The translations under genes and the position numbers were made by a program. Shown piece after piece: positions 1 to 7,256 of a stretch of DNA of 11,566 nt (the first letter of the stretch is position 1; every line of letters begins with the position of its first letter). The notes beneath the pieces were generated by a model, which was not told where the DNA came from, made no database searches, and was given only the letters and a program-made list of their open reading frames with translations. The DNA comes from Anaerolineales bacterium (GTDB lineage: Bacteria; Chloroflexota; Anaerolineae; Anaerolineales; UBA6663). The DNA lies in assembly GCA_017999235.1 (NCBI GenBank), contig JAGOBN010000053.1:1-11566 (forward strand), given 5' to 3'.

Positions 1-1
1 G

Positions 2-1735
2 GATGTCACATCATTGGCCGCGCCGCCGGTTAGCGTATCCAGCTTGGAATGGCAGCGGCTGTTGTCGCTGACCGAACGGATGCGCCGCCGGCCGCGGCAT
101 CTGGGCATCCATAACGGCGGCATGATCGTCACGGGCGAGCCGATCGCGGGCCTGATGCCCGTCGAGCCGGCCGCGATGGACGCGCGGACCGTCGTTCAAT
201 GGGACAAGGCCGCGCTGGAAGAGGCCGGCATCGTCAAGATCGACCTGCTGGGGCTGCGGATGCTGTCGGCGATTGCTGACGCAATCGCCTTAGTGCGCGA
301 GCGCGGTCATGTCATCGACCTGCACCGCCTGGATACCCGCAACCCGCGCGTCTACGACCAGATCTGCTCGGCCCACACCATCGGCATCTTTCAGGTTGAG
401 TCCGGCGCCCAGGTCTCGATCATCCCCCAGATGCAGCCGCGCTGTTTCCAGGATTTGGTGGTGGAGGTCTCATTGATCCGGCCTGGGCCGCTCCAGGGCA
501 ACATGGTTCGGCCATACATCCGCCGCCGGCTGGGCCAGGAGCCGGTGCGCTACGCCCACCCCTTGCTCAAGCCGGCGCTGGAGAGCACGCTCGGGGTCAT
601 CGTCTTCCAGGAGCAGGTCATCAAGATTGCGCGCGACTTCGCCGGTTTCCCGGCCGGCCGGGGTGAGCTGCTGCGCCGAGCGCTGAGTGGCAAAGATTCA
701 GCCGAAGCGCTGGAGCGCTTCCATGACGAGTTCGTGGCCGGCGCGGTGACACAAGGTGCGCCGGCGGAGACCGCCGAGCAGGTCTGGCAATCTTTGCGCG
801 GCTTCGCCGGCTACAGCTTCAGCCAGGCCCACGCCGCCGCCTTCGCCATGATCGTGTTCTGGTCGGCGTGGCTGCGCGTCCATTTCCCGGCCGAGTACTT
901 CTGCGGCCTGTTGCGCCACGCGCCGCTCGGCACCTACCCCGCCAACGTGCTGGAGGCCGAAGCTCGCCGGGTCGGCGTGAAGTTCCTGTCCTTCGATATC
1001 AACCGCTCACCGGCCCTGCCAGATATGGAGCAGGGGGCTATCCGCTTCGGGCTGGGCTATGTGAAAGGGATCGGGGCTGAGCAGGCCGCAGCCATTATCG
1101 AAGCCCGGGGCGGCCGGCCGTTCAAGTCGCTGGTGGATTTCATCCAACGAACAGGCCTGGACCGCCGGCCGATTGAGGCCCTGATCCTGGCCGGCGCCTT
1201 TGACCGGCTGGGCGAGCGCCGGCAGGTGTTATGGAGCCTGGCCGAAGCGTTTGCGCTGGCCAGCCGGCCGCACCCTGTCCGCCGCCTACAGCGGCGGGGG
1301 TGTCCAGGACCGGCCCTGCCGCTGGAGTTCCCGGACGAGCAGGCGCAGATGCGGCCGCTCACGGCCGAGCAGCGGGTGGTGGCGACCTTCGCGCAGACCG
1401 GGGTGACGGCCGGCCCGCACCTGGCGGCGCTCAAGGGGGATGCCTTCGCCGCCGCCGGCTGCCTGCCCTACCGCGAGCTGCTCAAGCTGCACGGCGGCGC
1501 GCGCGTGAAGCTCGGCGGCCTAGTCGCGGACGGCCTGCGCCGGCCGCCGACGGCCAAGGGTACGGGCTTTATCCGGCTCGAAATGCCGGAAGGGTTGGTC
1601 GATGTGGTGATCCCGCTGGAAGTCTATGCCCGCTGCCGGCCGGCCCTGCGCTCCGCCTTCGTGATCGTCGAGGGCCGGCTGCAACGCAATCGCAGTGTTC
1701 TAAGCGTGATGGCGGCAACTGTCACCGCACTGTGA
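2..1735 (+). CDS. dnaE2: Error-prone DNA polymerase III alpha subunit, DnaE2-type (5'-truncated by window edge)
   Basis: This is a replicative-type (C-family) DNA polymerase subunit. The DnaE2/ImuC branch performs error-prone synthesis across lesions during the DNA-damage response. The frame is open to the left edge, so the N-terminal PHP domain and the catalytic aspartates of the palm lie outside; 577 residues are visible. Family signatures in order are PRHLGIHNGGM near residue 30, VQWDKAALEEAGIVKIDLLG near 65-80, IFQVESGAQ near 125, LIRPGPLQGNMV near 160, IVFQEQV near 200, and GYSFSQAHAAAFA near 265-280. A helix-hairpin-helix-like stretch (YVKGIGAEQAAAI) lies near 350, and a C-terminal OB fold (PPTAKGTGFIRLE) occupies about 495-577. 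The protein stops directly after the OB fold without the clamp-loader-binding tail of replicative DnaE, which favours DnaE2. The apparent TTG start at 14 is only an artefact of the window edge. No imuA or imuB partner is visible. Family is secure; the DnaE2 subtype is likely. Confidence 0.9.
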   Translation, partial: DVTSLAAPPVSVSSLEWQRLLSLTERMRRRPRHLGIHNGGMIVTGEPIAGLMPVEPAAMDARTVVQWDKAALEEAGIVKIDLLGLRMLSAIADAIALVRERGHVIDLHRLDTRNPRVYDQICSAHTIGIFQVESGAQVSIIPQMQPRCFQDLVVEVSLIRPGPLQGNMVRPYIRRRLGQEPVRYAHPLLKPALESTLGVIVFQEQVIKIARDFAGFPAGRGELLRRALSGKDSAEALERFHDEFVAGAVTQGAPAETAEQVWQSLRGFAGYSFSQAHAAAFAMIVFWSAWLRVHFPAEYFCGLLRHAPLGTYPANVLEAEARRVGVKFLSFDINRSPALPDMEQGAIRFGLGYVKGIGAEQAAAIIEARGGRPFKSLVDFIQRTGLDRRPIEALILAGAFDRLGERRQVLWSLAEAFALASRPHPVRRLQRRGCPGPALPLEFPDEQAQMRPLTAEQRVVATFAQTGVTAGPHLAALKGDAFAAAGCLPYRELLKLHGGARVKLGGLVADGLRRPPTAKGTGFIRLEMPEGLVDVVIPLEVYARCRPALRSAFVIVEGRLQRNRSVLSVMAATVTAL

Positions 1736-1880
1736 TCTACGCCGCCATTGTCAGGCGTATGGAGCTGGAGACAATTGGGTAACACGAAAACGCCGACCCG
1801 CACGGTCCTCGATATACATTTCCCGATAGCGCGCCGAAGGATCTCCGCGAGACGGCGCCCGGGTCGTTGACAGTTCCGCT
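1736..1880. other. Convergent intergenic spacer
   Basis: These 145 bases separate the stop of the polymerase gene from the stop of the minus-strand phospholipase-D-like gene. I see no hairpin followed by a T-run, so no intrinsic terminator can be called. No small gene with a convincing ribosome binding site is evident. Confidence 0.6.
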
Positions 1881-3743
1881 TCAGCTTTTGACTGACCGGG
1901 TAAGAGTCCCGGCGAACAGCTGCCGGCTCAGAATTCGGTCGGTGTCGCCCTGCTCGTCGGCCTCGTAGTGGCGCTCAGTCCAGCGGTCATCCTCGGCGAG
2001 CGCCAGGCGCTTGCCCTCCAGTTGGCGCTGTTGCCGTTTGCCCCGGAAGCTGTAGGAGTCGAACATCCGGAAGAATTCGGTGGTGTAGATGTCGATGACC
2101 GGAGCATGGGGGCGGCCGCGCAGGATCAGCGAGTTCTCATCGTTGTTTTCCGTCGAGTTGGACGAAAAATTAGCCGAGCCGGTGACCAGGATAGGATCGT
2201 CGCTCAACGGATCGGCCAGGATGAACTTGGCATGGACGTGGATGCCCTGATGCCGGAAACTCTCGGTCTGGGCCAGCAGGCGGTTTTGGAAATCGTGCAG
2301 GGGCGTACGCAGCGTGACCGCCACACTGACCTCCCGGCCGGGCTGGCCATCGATGACGGCCACCTGCTGGCCGGCCCCCAGGTTGTACTCCATGTTCAGG
2401 AGCATGAAGCGCAGCTGCTGCTCGGCCAGGGGCGTGTTTGGCGGGGTCTTGGCCAGGAGCACGTCGGTGAGCTGGGCGTGCAGGGCGAAAGGCGCACAGA
2501 CCAGGAGGCAGCGCGCCTGCCGGCAGATGTCGGCATACAGCTTGAGCACCTGCAGTTCGCCGGCCTGCGTTTTCTGCGGCGCGGGTGAAAAGATGGGCCA
2601 CAGGCCGGGGCCGGCCGGGACCGCGGCCGGCAGGGCGTTGAGGCTGGCCAACGCCTGGACGAGGTCGCCCCGGGGCGTGTCGGCCAGCAACAGCTCAAAG
2701 TAACGCTGGTATTTTCGGGCGGCCGCCTGATCATAGAGAGCATGCCCGACATTCAACTGGCCGTATAGGGCGCCATCCGTCCAATTGGTGGATCCGGTCC
2801 AGACCGCGCGGGGGGCGCCTTGTTTCAGCCAAATGACGAACTTGTTGTGGCTGATGGCGCCCTGGCGGGTGCGCGGCACGCACACTTCCCCGAGATTGGC
2901 CTGCGCGGCCGCCGCGGCGTTACGGCGGCCGGTGTGTTCCTTGTCCCGGTTGCTGGGCTTGTCCTGATGGTAGACCACCTGGACCGTGACCCCGCGTTGG
3001 CGGGCGGCGGCCAGCGCCTCCACCAGACGCGGCCGTTGGAACTCGTAGATGGCGGCGTGCAGCGCGTCACCTGGGCCGGCCTGGGCCAGGAAGGCCAGCA
3101 AGCCCTCCTCCAGGCCGCGCGACAGCCAGGCGTAGGCTTCCTCGCGGCGGCTGGCCGGCGCCAATTCATCCGGGTCCAGGTCGCCGAAAAGATCAATGTA
3201 TTGCTGGCTGGAGGCAGCGGCGCGATTGAAGAATACGGCGGTCTGCGGCTGACCAGGATCCTCGGTGGTGACCGTTAGTTGTACGGCCGGGCCGGGTTTC
3301 AGGTTATCCCAGCCGCCATACTGGGGGATCACCCGGTAACGATAGCGGCGGCCGGGCGCGACGCCGGAGTCGATGTAGCGAAAAGACTGCCAGGGGGAGC
3401 GGTCGGTGCCATTGGGGGCGGGGGCCAGTTCAGCCGTCGCGGGCGGCCGAAAATCGACCAACACATCTTCGGGCTGAACGGTTTCGGCTGGGGAACCGTA
3501 TTCGGCTGGGACCTCCGTTTGACCAGTCAGATCGCGCGGGAAGCGGAGCCGGTTTTCAAGCCATTTGGCTGGGAGGCGGCCGCCTGGGCGATGGCGCCCC
3601 GGCCGGCCCAATTCCGTGCGCCGGATTGCGAAACCAAGGCAGCCGGTGCGCCGGGCCGGGGAGAGGTCGAAGCCGAGCAGCACGGTGTGTGTGCCGGCGA
3701 TGATTTGGACCGTCAACCCCTCCCGCTGTGCTTGGACCCGCAT
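1881..3743 (-). CDS. Phospholipase-D-like (HKD) superfamily protein with fibronectin-III-like N-terminal region
   Basis: This 620-residue protein carries two PLD-type modules, the fold of phosphodiesterases acting on phospholipids or nucleic acids. In the first module, HNK (H299, K301) is followed by WTGSTN at 315-320, but the Asp expected five residues after the Lys is Leu. The second module has a full HxKx4D (H504, K506, D511) followed by TGSAN at 521-525 and a downstream NNDEN at 532-536. Residues about 1-165 look like a beta-rich, fibronectin-III-like region (GRRYRYRVIPQYGG). This arrangement resembles a widespread uncharacterised PLD-like family. No signal peptide or membrane segment is evident, so location is unknown. 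The ATG at 3743 is preceded on the minus strand by AGGGGAGA at good spacing. The gene appears to be transcribed alone. Substrate is unknown: a hydrolase of lipid or DNA backbone, or a transferase, are all possible. Confidence 0.85.
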   Translation of the reverse strand: MRVQAQREGLTVQIIAGTHTVLLGFDLSPARRTGCLGFAIRRTELGRPGRHRPGGRLPAKWLENRLRFPRDLTGQTEVPAEYGSPAETVQPEDVLVDFRPPATAELAPAPNGTDRSPWQSFRYIDSGVAPGRRYRYRVIPQYGGWDNLKPGPAVQLTVTTEDPGQPQTAVFFNRAAASSQQYIDLFGDLDPDELAPASRREEAYAWLSRGLEEGLLAFLAQAGPGDALHAAIYEFQRPRLVEALAAARQRGVTVQVVYHQDKPSNRDKEHTGRRNAAAAAQANLGEVCVPRTRQGAISHNKFVIWLKQGAPRAVWTGSTNWTDGALYGQLNVGHALYDQAAARKYQRYFELLLADTPRGDLVQALASLNALPAAVPAGPGLWPIFSPAPQKTQAGELQVLKLYADICRQARCLLVCAPFALHAQLTDVLLAKTPPNTPLAEQQLRFMLLNMEYNLGAGQQVAVIDGQPGREVSVAVTLRTPLHDFQNRLLAQTESFRHQGIHVHAKFILADPLSDDPILVTGSANFSSNSTENNDENSLILRGRPHAPVIDIYTTEFFRMFDSYSFRGKRQQRQLEGKRLALAEDDRWTERHYEADEQGDTDRILSRQLFAGTLTRSVKS

Positions 3744-4006
3744 AGTGCGTCTCTCCCCTGGCCGGCCACCCGTCGGCTCCCGGGATTGGGTAAGCCCGGC
3801 GGCCTGCCAGTCCCGATTCTATCGCTTATCGGCCGTGGACTGTGTGGCAACACCGCATTCAGAAGTTCGCGGATCATTGGGTTACACCCGCTGCTGACGC
3901 GGTGTGGGTCAGCGGACGTGTCGTGCGGCGGGACCAGCTGGACGAGCGCCAGCGTGCCTGCGGTGCCTCTAGATCAGCCGACATCTTCTTGAGACGGGCC
4001 GCCCTA
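3744..4006. other. Intergenic region without recognisable gene
   Basis: These 263 bases lie between the start of the minus-strand PLD-like gene and the outer end of an IS5-type relic. They must contain the PLD-like gene's promoter. A TAGAAT-like -10 exists on the minus strand at 3816-3821, but it has no acceptable -35 element, so I do not call it. Open frames across this stretch on the plus strand lack family similarity and ribosome binding sites. Confidence 0.5.
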
Positions 4007-4190
4007 GAGCGTGTCTGAAGAGGTCATCAGACAAGTCACGATAGACGCATGAGCATCAAACGCGAACCGGCGGGTTGGATCATCGTTTCGCTGGTGGCTG
4101 GCAAGAACTTAAAGTCCTTGCTCAAGCGCCGGCGGCGGCCAAACCACCCAACGGCGCGGTAGAACGACAAGGCCCTTGGGAATGGCCGGC
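4007..4190 (-). pseudogene. IS5-family transposase relic (C-terminal end) with terminal repeat
   Basis: Read on the minus strand, 4036-4140 encodes RRRRLSKDFKFLPATSET followed by RLMLMRLS and a stop. This matches the usual C-terminus of IS5-family (IS427-like) DDE transposases (RRLSKDYE.LPETSEA...MIRLMLRRLA). Immediately upstream, another frame reads KGLVVLPRRWVV, the conserved stretch that normally runs into ERTFAWL. That linking segment is missing and the frame changes, so a small deletion near 4140-4150 has killed the gene. Outside the stop, GAGCGTGTCTGAA (4007-4019) resembles an IS5-type terminal inverted repeat and is preceded by CTA, a plausible target duplication. Within this end, TGTCTGA (4012-4018) and TCAGACA (4027-4033) form a perfect inverted repeat. 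No opposite end of the element is seen. The N-terminal two thirds of the transposase are absent. Confidence 0.72.
4012..4033. repeat. 7-bp perfect inverted repeat in IS5 terminal region
   Basis: TGTCTGA and TCAGACA are separated by 8 bases, just outside the stop codon of the relic transposase. It could be a subterminal transposase-binding repeat or an RNA hairpin ending the transposase message. No T-run follows on either strand. Confidence 0.6.
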
Positions 4191-4335
4191 GGCGTTCGTT
4201 GGCCAGCTGGATCCCAGACCCCAATTGGGCTGGGCGCGCATCGAAGTAGAGGGTCCGGCCATCACTGAAAAGACCGGCAAACCATCCCGGGCCAGGCGCT
4301 GGGCGACATGGACCGAGCACTGCCGAAAAACCCGG
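4185..4335 (-). pseudogene. IS1-like transposase relic, C-terminal catalytic part, frameshifted
   Basis: On the minus strand one frame reads VHVAQRLARDGLPVF and, after a single frame change at about 4268, the next reads FSDGRTLYFDARPAQLG and then IQLANERRRP. Joined, this matches the segment of IS1-family transposases of Chloroflexota type that runs roughly (R)QRLAPGCLPVF(T)SDGLxLYFYALTAHFG and carries a catalytic Asp in SDG. Similarity fades into the IS5 relic near 4180. The frameshift and lack of a complete frame mean it is non-functional. The match is from memory of the family pattern, not from an alignment, so the subfamily assignment is moderate. Confidence 0.58.
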
Positions 4336-4341
4336 GATATT

Positions 4342-4357
4342 TCGGTAAATTTGCCGA
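4342..4357. promoter_or_regulatory. Candidate operator: near-perfect 16-bp dyad
   Basis: TCGGTAAATTTGCCGA is a palindrome except for one pair (T4346/G4353). Its centre at 4349.5 lies about 41.5 bases upstream of the transcription start expected from the TATAAT at 4379-4384. That is the classic spacing for an activator contacting polymerase at the -35 region, and the -35 itself is weak here. Role is inferred; no regulator is identified. Confidence 0.4.
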
Positions 4358-4378
4358 TCCCGGCGATTGATCCAGTCG

Positions 4379-4384
4379 TATAAT
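4379..4384 (+). promoter_or_regulatory. Probable -10 element of the sensor kinase operon
   Basis: A perfect TATAAT sits in an AT-rich island (4377-4412) in otherwise GC-rich DNA, about 60 bases before the likely kinase start. Sequence 16-18 bases upstream (GATCCC region) is a poor -35, which suggests an activator-dependent or weak promoter. The element lies just outside the IS1-like relic, so it could have originated from mobile DNA. Confidence 0.55.
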
Positions 4385-4442
4385 AAATTAGGATAGATGC
4401 GCTCTGATTTATTGTGGCTTTGTGAGGAAGGAGCGCTTGACA

Positions 4443-7256
4443 GTGTCCCGTCGTTTGCCTTCCTTTCTCTTGGTCAGCCTCCTCACTCTGGCCATCGTTC
4501 TGCTGGGTGCAGCAGGCGCGATTTTCCAATACACGGATCTCAAAACAGCCGGTTTCATCCCAGTCATCGTCGCCCTCGGCGTGGCCGGTAGCCTGTTGCT
4601 CGGCTTTCTCGCCCTCGGCTGGCAGTGGTGGGTACGCCGGCCGCTCCAAGCCTTGCGCGCGGCCCTCGAACAGTTCGGCCGCGGCGACTTCAGCGCCACG
4701 CTCCCGCCGGCCGGTAGTCCGACGGTGGCCCATCTCATTGAAGCGCTTAACGCAGCGGCCATCCGCTTGGCCGAACATGAACGGCAGCAGCATGAAGCCG
4801 AGGTGCGCTTGCAGGCCAGTGAACGCCGTTACCGCCGGCTGGTCGAGTTGTCTCCCGAGGCAATCTTCGTGTGCAATCACGCTGAGATCACCTTTGTCAA
4901 TTGGGCCGGCGCCCGGCTCTTGGGCGCGACCGAGCCCGCGCAGTTGGTTAGCCGGATGTTCTGGGATTGCCTCCACCCTGAAACCCGCGAACTGGCCCGT
5001 GATCAGTTGGGCGATCTCGAACCGGCAGGCCCCTCGACCACGCTGGAAGTGAAACTCTTACGGCTGGATGGGTCAGCTGTGGACGCCGAGGTGTCCTTGG
5101 CCCCGCTCGACGAGGCGGGCCGGAGCGCGGCGCTGATTATTCTGCGCGATATCACCGAACGCAAACAGACGGAAGCTTCGTTGCGCGCCAGTGAGGCGCT
5201 GTTTCGCACGCTGGCCGATCAAGCTCCGGTGCTGATGTGGATCGCACGGCCGGATGGACAGCGGACGTTTTTCAATCAGCCCTGGCTGGACTTTACAGGC
5301 CGTGACTTGAGCCAGGAAAGCGGCTTGGGCTGGACGGACGATCTGCATCCCGACGATTACCAACGCTATTTGGAGGCCTATGTCGCCGCGATCAAAGCCC
5401 GGCGCAGTTTTGAGGTGGAGTATCGTTTGCGGCGGGCGGATGGCCAATACCGTTGGCTGGCCAGCATCGGCGTGCCGCACTTCACACCCGAGCGAACATT
5501 GGCCGGCTATATCGGGGTCTGTTTTGATATTAGCGAGCGCCACGCGGCGGAGGCGGCGCTGCGGCTCGCGCATGATCAGTTTGCGTTTATCCTGCAAAGC
5601 GCGGCCGATGGCATCACCGCCCAGGACCCGGCGGGCCGGCTGCGCTACGCCAACGAGGCCGCGGCGCAGATGCTTGGCTATTCATCGGCGGCGGCGTTGA
5701 CCGCCGAGGCCTGGCCCGCGGTCTGGCAGCGCCTCGAGGTCTTTGATGAGGCGGGCCAGCCCTTCCCGGCCGAACTCTGGCCCGGCCGGCGCGCTCTGGA
5801 TGGCGTAGTGCAGGCCGCGGCCACCGTCCGGCTTCAGCCGCGCAGCGGCGGGGAGGGACGCTGGCTGGCGATTAAGGCTACGCCCGTGTTTAACGACAGC
5901 GGCCAGATCGAGCTGGCCGTCAACATCTTTCAGGATGTGACCGAACTGCGCCATGCCGGGCTGTCCCACCGCCTACTGGCGGAGGCCGGCCGGCTGCTGG
6001 CGGCGCCGCTGGACAACGCGGCCCGGCTCGTGGATGTGCCGCGTCTGGTGGTGCCGCTCCTGGCGGATTGGTGTGCGCTGGATGTGGTGAGCGCCGAGGA
6101 TGAGGCCGGCGGCGTGCGCCGCGTGGCGGCGGCGGCCGCGGCCGGCCGCCCGTTCAGTTTGAGCACGCCCCGCGGGGCCGACCGGGTGATGCAGACCGGT
6201 GTCGCCGAACTGTATCCCTTTGTCCCAAATGCTTTGCTGGAGGCCCTGGCTCGGGATCAAGGCGAGCGGCAGGCGCTGGAACATTTGAATCTAAAGTCAG
6301 TGATGTTGGTGCCGCTGCTGGCGCGGGGGAAACCTCTGGGGGCGCTGACCTTTGTACAGGTGGAGTCGCGCCGGCGCTACAGCCGGGCGGACCTGGCCCT
6401 GGCGGAAGAACTGGCGCGGCAGGTGGCCTTGGTACTCGACAATGCGCAACTGTACGACCAGGCGCAAAAACTCGCGGCGACCCTTGAGCAGCGCGTGCAG
6501 ACGCGCACCACCCAGCTGCTGGCCATGAACATGCAGCTGGCTCAGGAAGTGGCGGAACGCGAGGCCGCGCAACGCCGCCTGGAAGACTCGCAGGCGCAGT
6601 TGCGCCGCCTATCCGCCCACTTGCAGGCCGCCCGGGAGGAGGAGCGGATTGTGATGGCACGCGAGATCCACGATGAGCTGGGCCAGGCGCTGGCCGGCCT
6701 CAAGATGGATGTGGCTTGGCTGCAGCGCTCGCTGCCGGCTGGGACACCGGCTCTGGGCGCGCGGCTGGAAGATATGTCCGTGCTGATTGACGGCACGGTC
6801 CAGACAGTCCGCCGGCTGTCGGCCGAACTGCGGCCCAGTCTGCTGGACGACGTGGGGCTGGCCGCGGCGCTGGAATGGCAGCTCGACGAGTTTCAGGCCC
6901 GGACCGGGCTGGTCTGCGACCTGACGATCCAGCTCGGCGCTGCGCCTCTGGCGGCGGAATGGGCCACTGCGCTCTTCCGCATCGCGCAGGAGGCGCTGAC
7001 CAATGTGGCGCGGCACGCCGCGGCCACCCAAGTGAGCGTGACGCTGGATGACTACGGCCAGGCGCTCACTCTGTGTGTTCAGGACAATGGCCGCGGCATC
7101 ACCGAGGCCGAGTTGGCCGAGTCGAAATCGTTCGGCCTGCTCGGGATGCGCGAGCGGGTCTATCTGCTCAACGGCACGCTGGAAATCCACGGCGTGTCGG
7201 GCCAGGGTACGCGGATCACGGTGCGCGTCCCGCTCTCACCGGAGGTGCGCCCATGA
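4443..7256 (+). CDS. Membrane-bound sensor histidine kinase (HAMP-PAS3-GAF-HisKA_3-HATPase)
   Basis: This sensor kinase of a two-component system autophosphorylates on His and passes phosphate to the adjacent regulator. Using the GTG at 4443 it has 937 residues. Order: two TM helices at about 8-30 and 38-63 with almost no external loop, HAMP about 64-118, PAS 125-242 (ending DITERK), PAS 249-368 (ending DISERH), PAS 376-505 (ending DVTELR), GAF about 510-675, and a coiled coil about 676-736. The HisKA_3 dimerisation domain has H743 in EIHDELGQ. The HATPase has N854 (EALTNVARHA), the DNGRGI box at 881-886 and the FGLLGMRERV lid near 898. This is the NarX/DegS class, which pairs with NarL-type regulators. 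An upstream in-frame GTG at 4422 is unlikely because AGGAAGGAG (4425-4433) lies inside it and is well spaced for 4443. With so short a loop, sensing is probably in the membrane or cytoplasmic PAS/GAF domains. Ligand unknown. Confidence 0.93.
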   Translation: MSRRLPSFLLVSLLTLAIVLLGAAGAIFQYTDLKTAGFIPVIVALGVAGSLLLGFLALGWQWWVRRPLQALRAALEQFGRGDFSATLPPAGSPTVAHLIEALNAAAIRLAEHERQQHEAEVRLQASERRYRRLVELSPEAIFVCNHAEITFVNWAGARLLGATEPAQLVSRMFWDCLHPETRELARDQLGDLEPAGPSTTLEVKLLRLDGSAVDAEVSLAPLDEAGRSAALIILRDITERKQTEASLRASEALFRTLADQAPVLMWIARPDGQRTFFNQPWLDFTGRDLSQESGLGWTDDLHPDDYQRYLEAYVAAIKARRSFEVEYRLRRADGQYRWLASIGVPHFTPERTLAGYIGVCFDISERHAAEAALRLAHDQFAFILQSAADGITAQDPAGRLRYANEAAAQMLGYSSAAALTAEAWPAVWQRLEVFDEAGQPFPAELWPGRRALDGVVQAAATVRLQPRSGGEGRWLAIKATPVFNDSGQIELAVNIFQDVTELRHAGLSHRLLAEAGRLLAAPLDNAARLVDVPRLVVPLLADWCALDVVSAEDEAGGVRRVAAAAAAGRPFSLSTPRGADRVMQTGVAELYPFVPNALLEALARDQGERQALEHLNLKSVMLVPLLARGKPLGALTFVQVESRRRYSRADLALAEELARQVALVLDNAQLYDQAQKLAATLEQRVQTRTTQLLAMNMQLAQEVAEREAAQRRLEDSQAQLRRLSAHLQAAREEERIVMAREIHDELGQALAGLKMDVAWLQRSLPAGTPALGARLEDMSVLIDGTVQTVRRLSAELRPSLLDDVGLAAALEWQLDEFQARTGLVCDLTIQLGAAPLAAEWATALFRIAQEALTNVARHAAATQVSVTLDDYGQALTLCVQDNGRGITEAELAESKSFGLLGMRERVYLLNGTLEIHGVSGQGTRITVRVPLSPEVRP

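Noticed and set aside
3816..3844. Possible promoter of the PLD-like gene (TAGAAT on the minus strand)
   Set aside because: No acceptable -35 hexamer at 16-18 bases spacing; the -10 alone is too weak in isolation.
3279..3992. 237-residue plus-strand open frame
   Set aside because: It lies mainly antisense to the PLD-like gene, has no family similarity and no ribosome binding site, and its length reflects GC-rich antisense coding.
4122..4976. 284-residue minus-strand open frame overlapping the start of the sensor kinase
   Set aside because: Most of it is antisense to the kinase N-terminus, whose membrane, HAMP and PAS segments are unmistakable. Only its downstream end, outside the kinase, carries the IS1-like relic, described separately.
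7073..7252. N-terminal extension of the response regulator frame
   Set aside because: It overlaps the kinase ATPase domain in another frame. The receiver fold begins at the ATG at 7253, which has its own GGAGG site.
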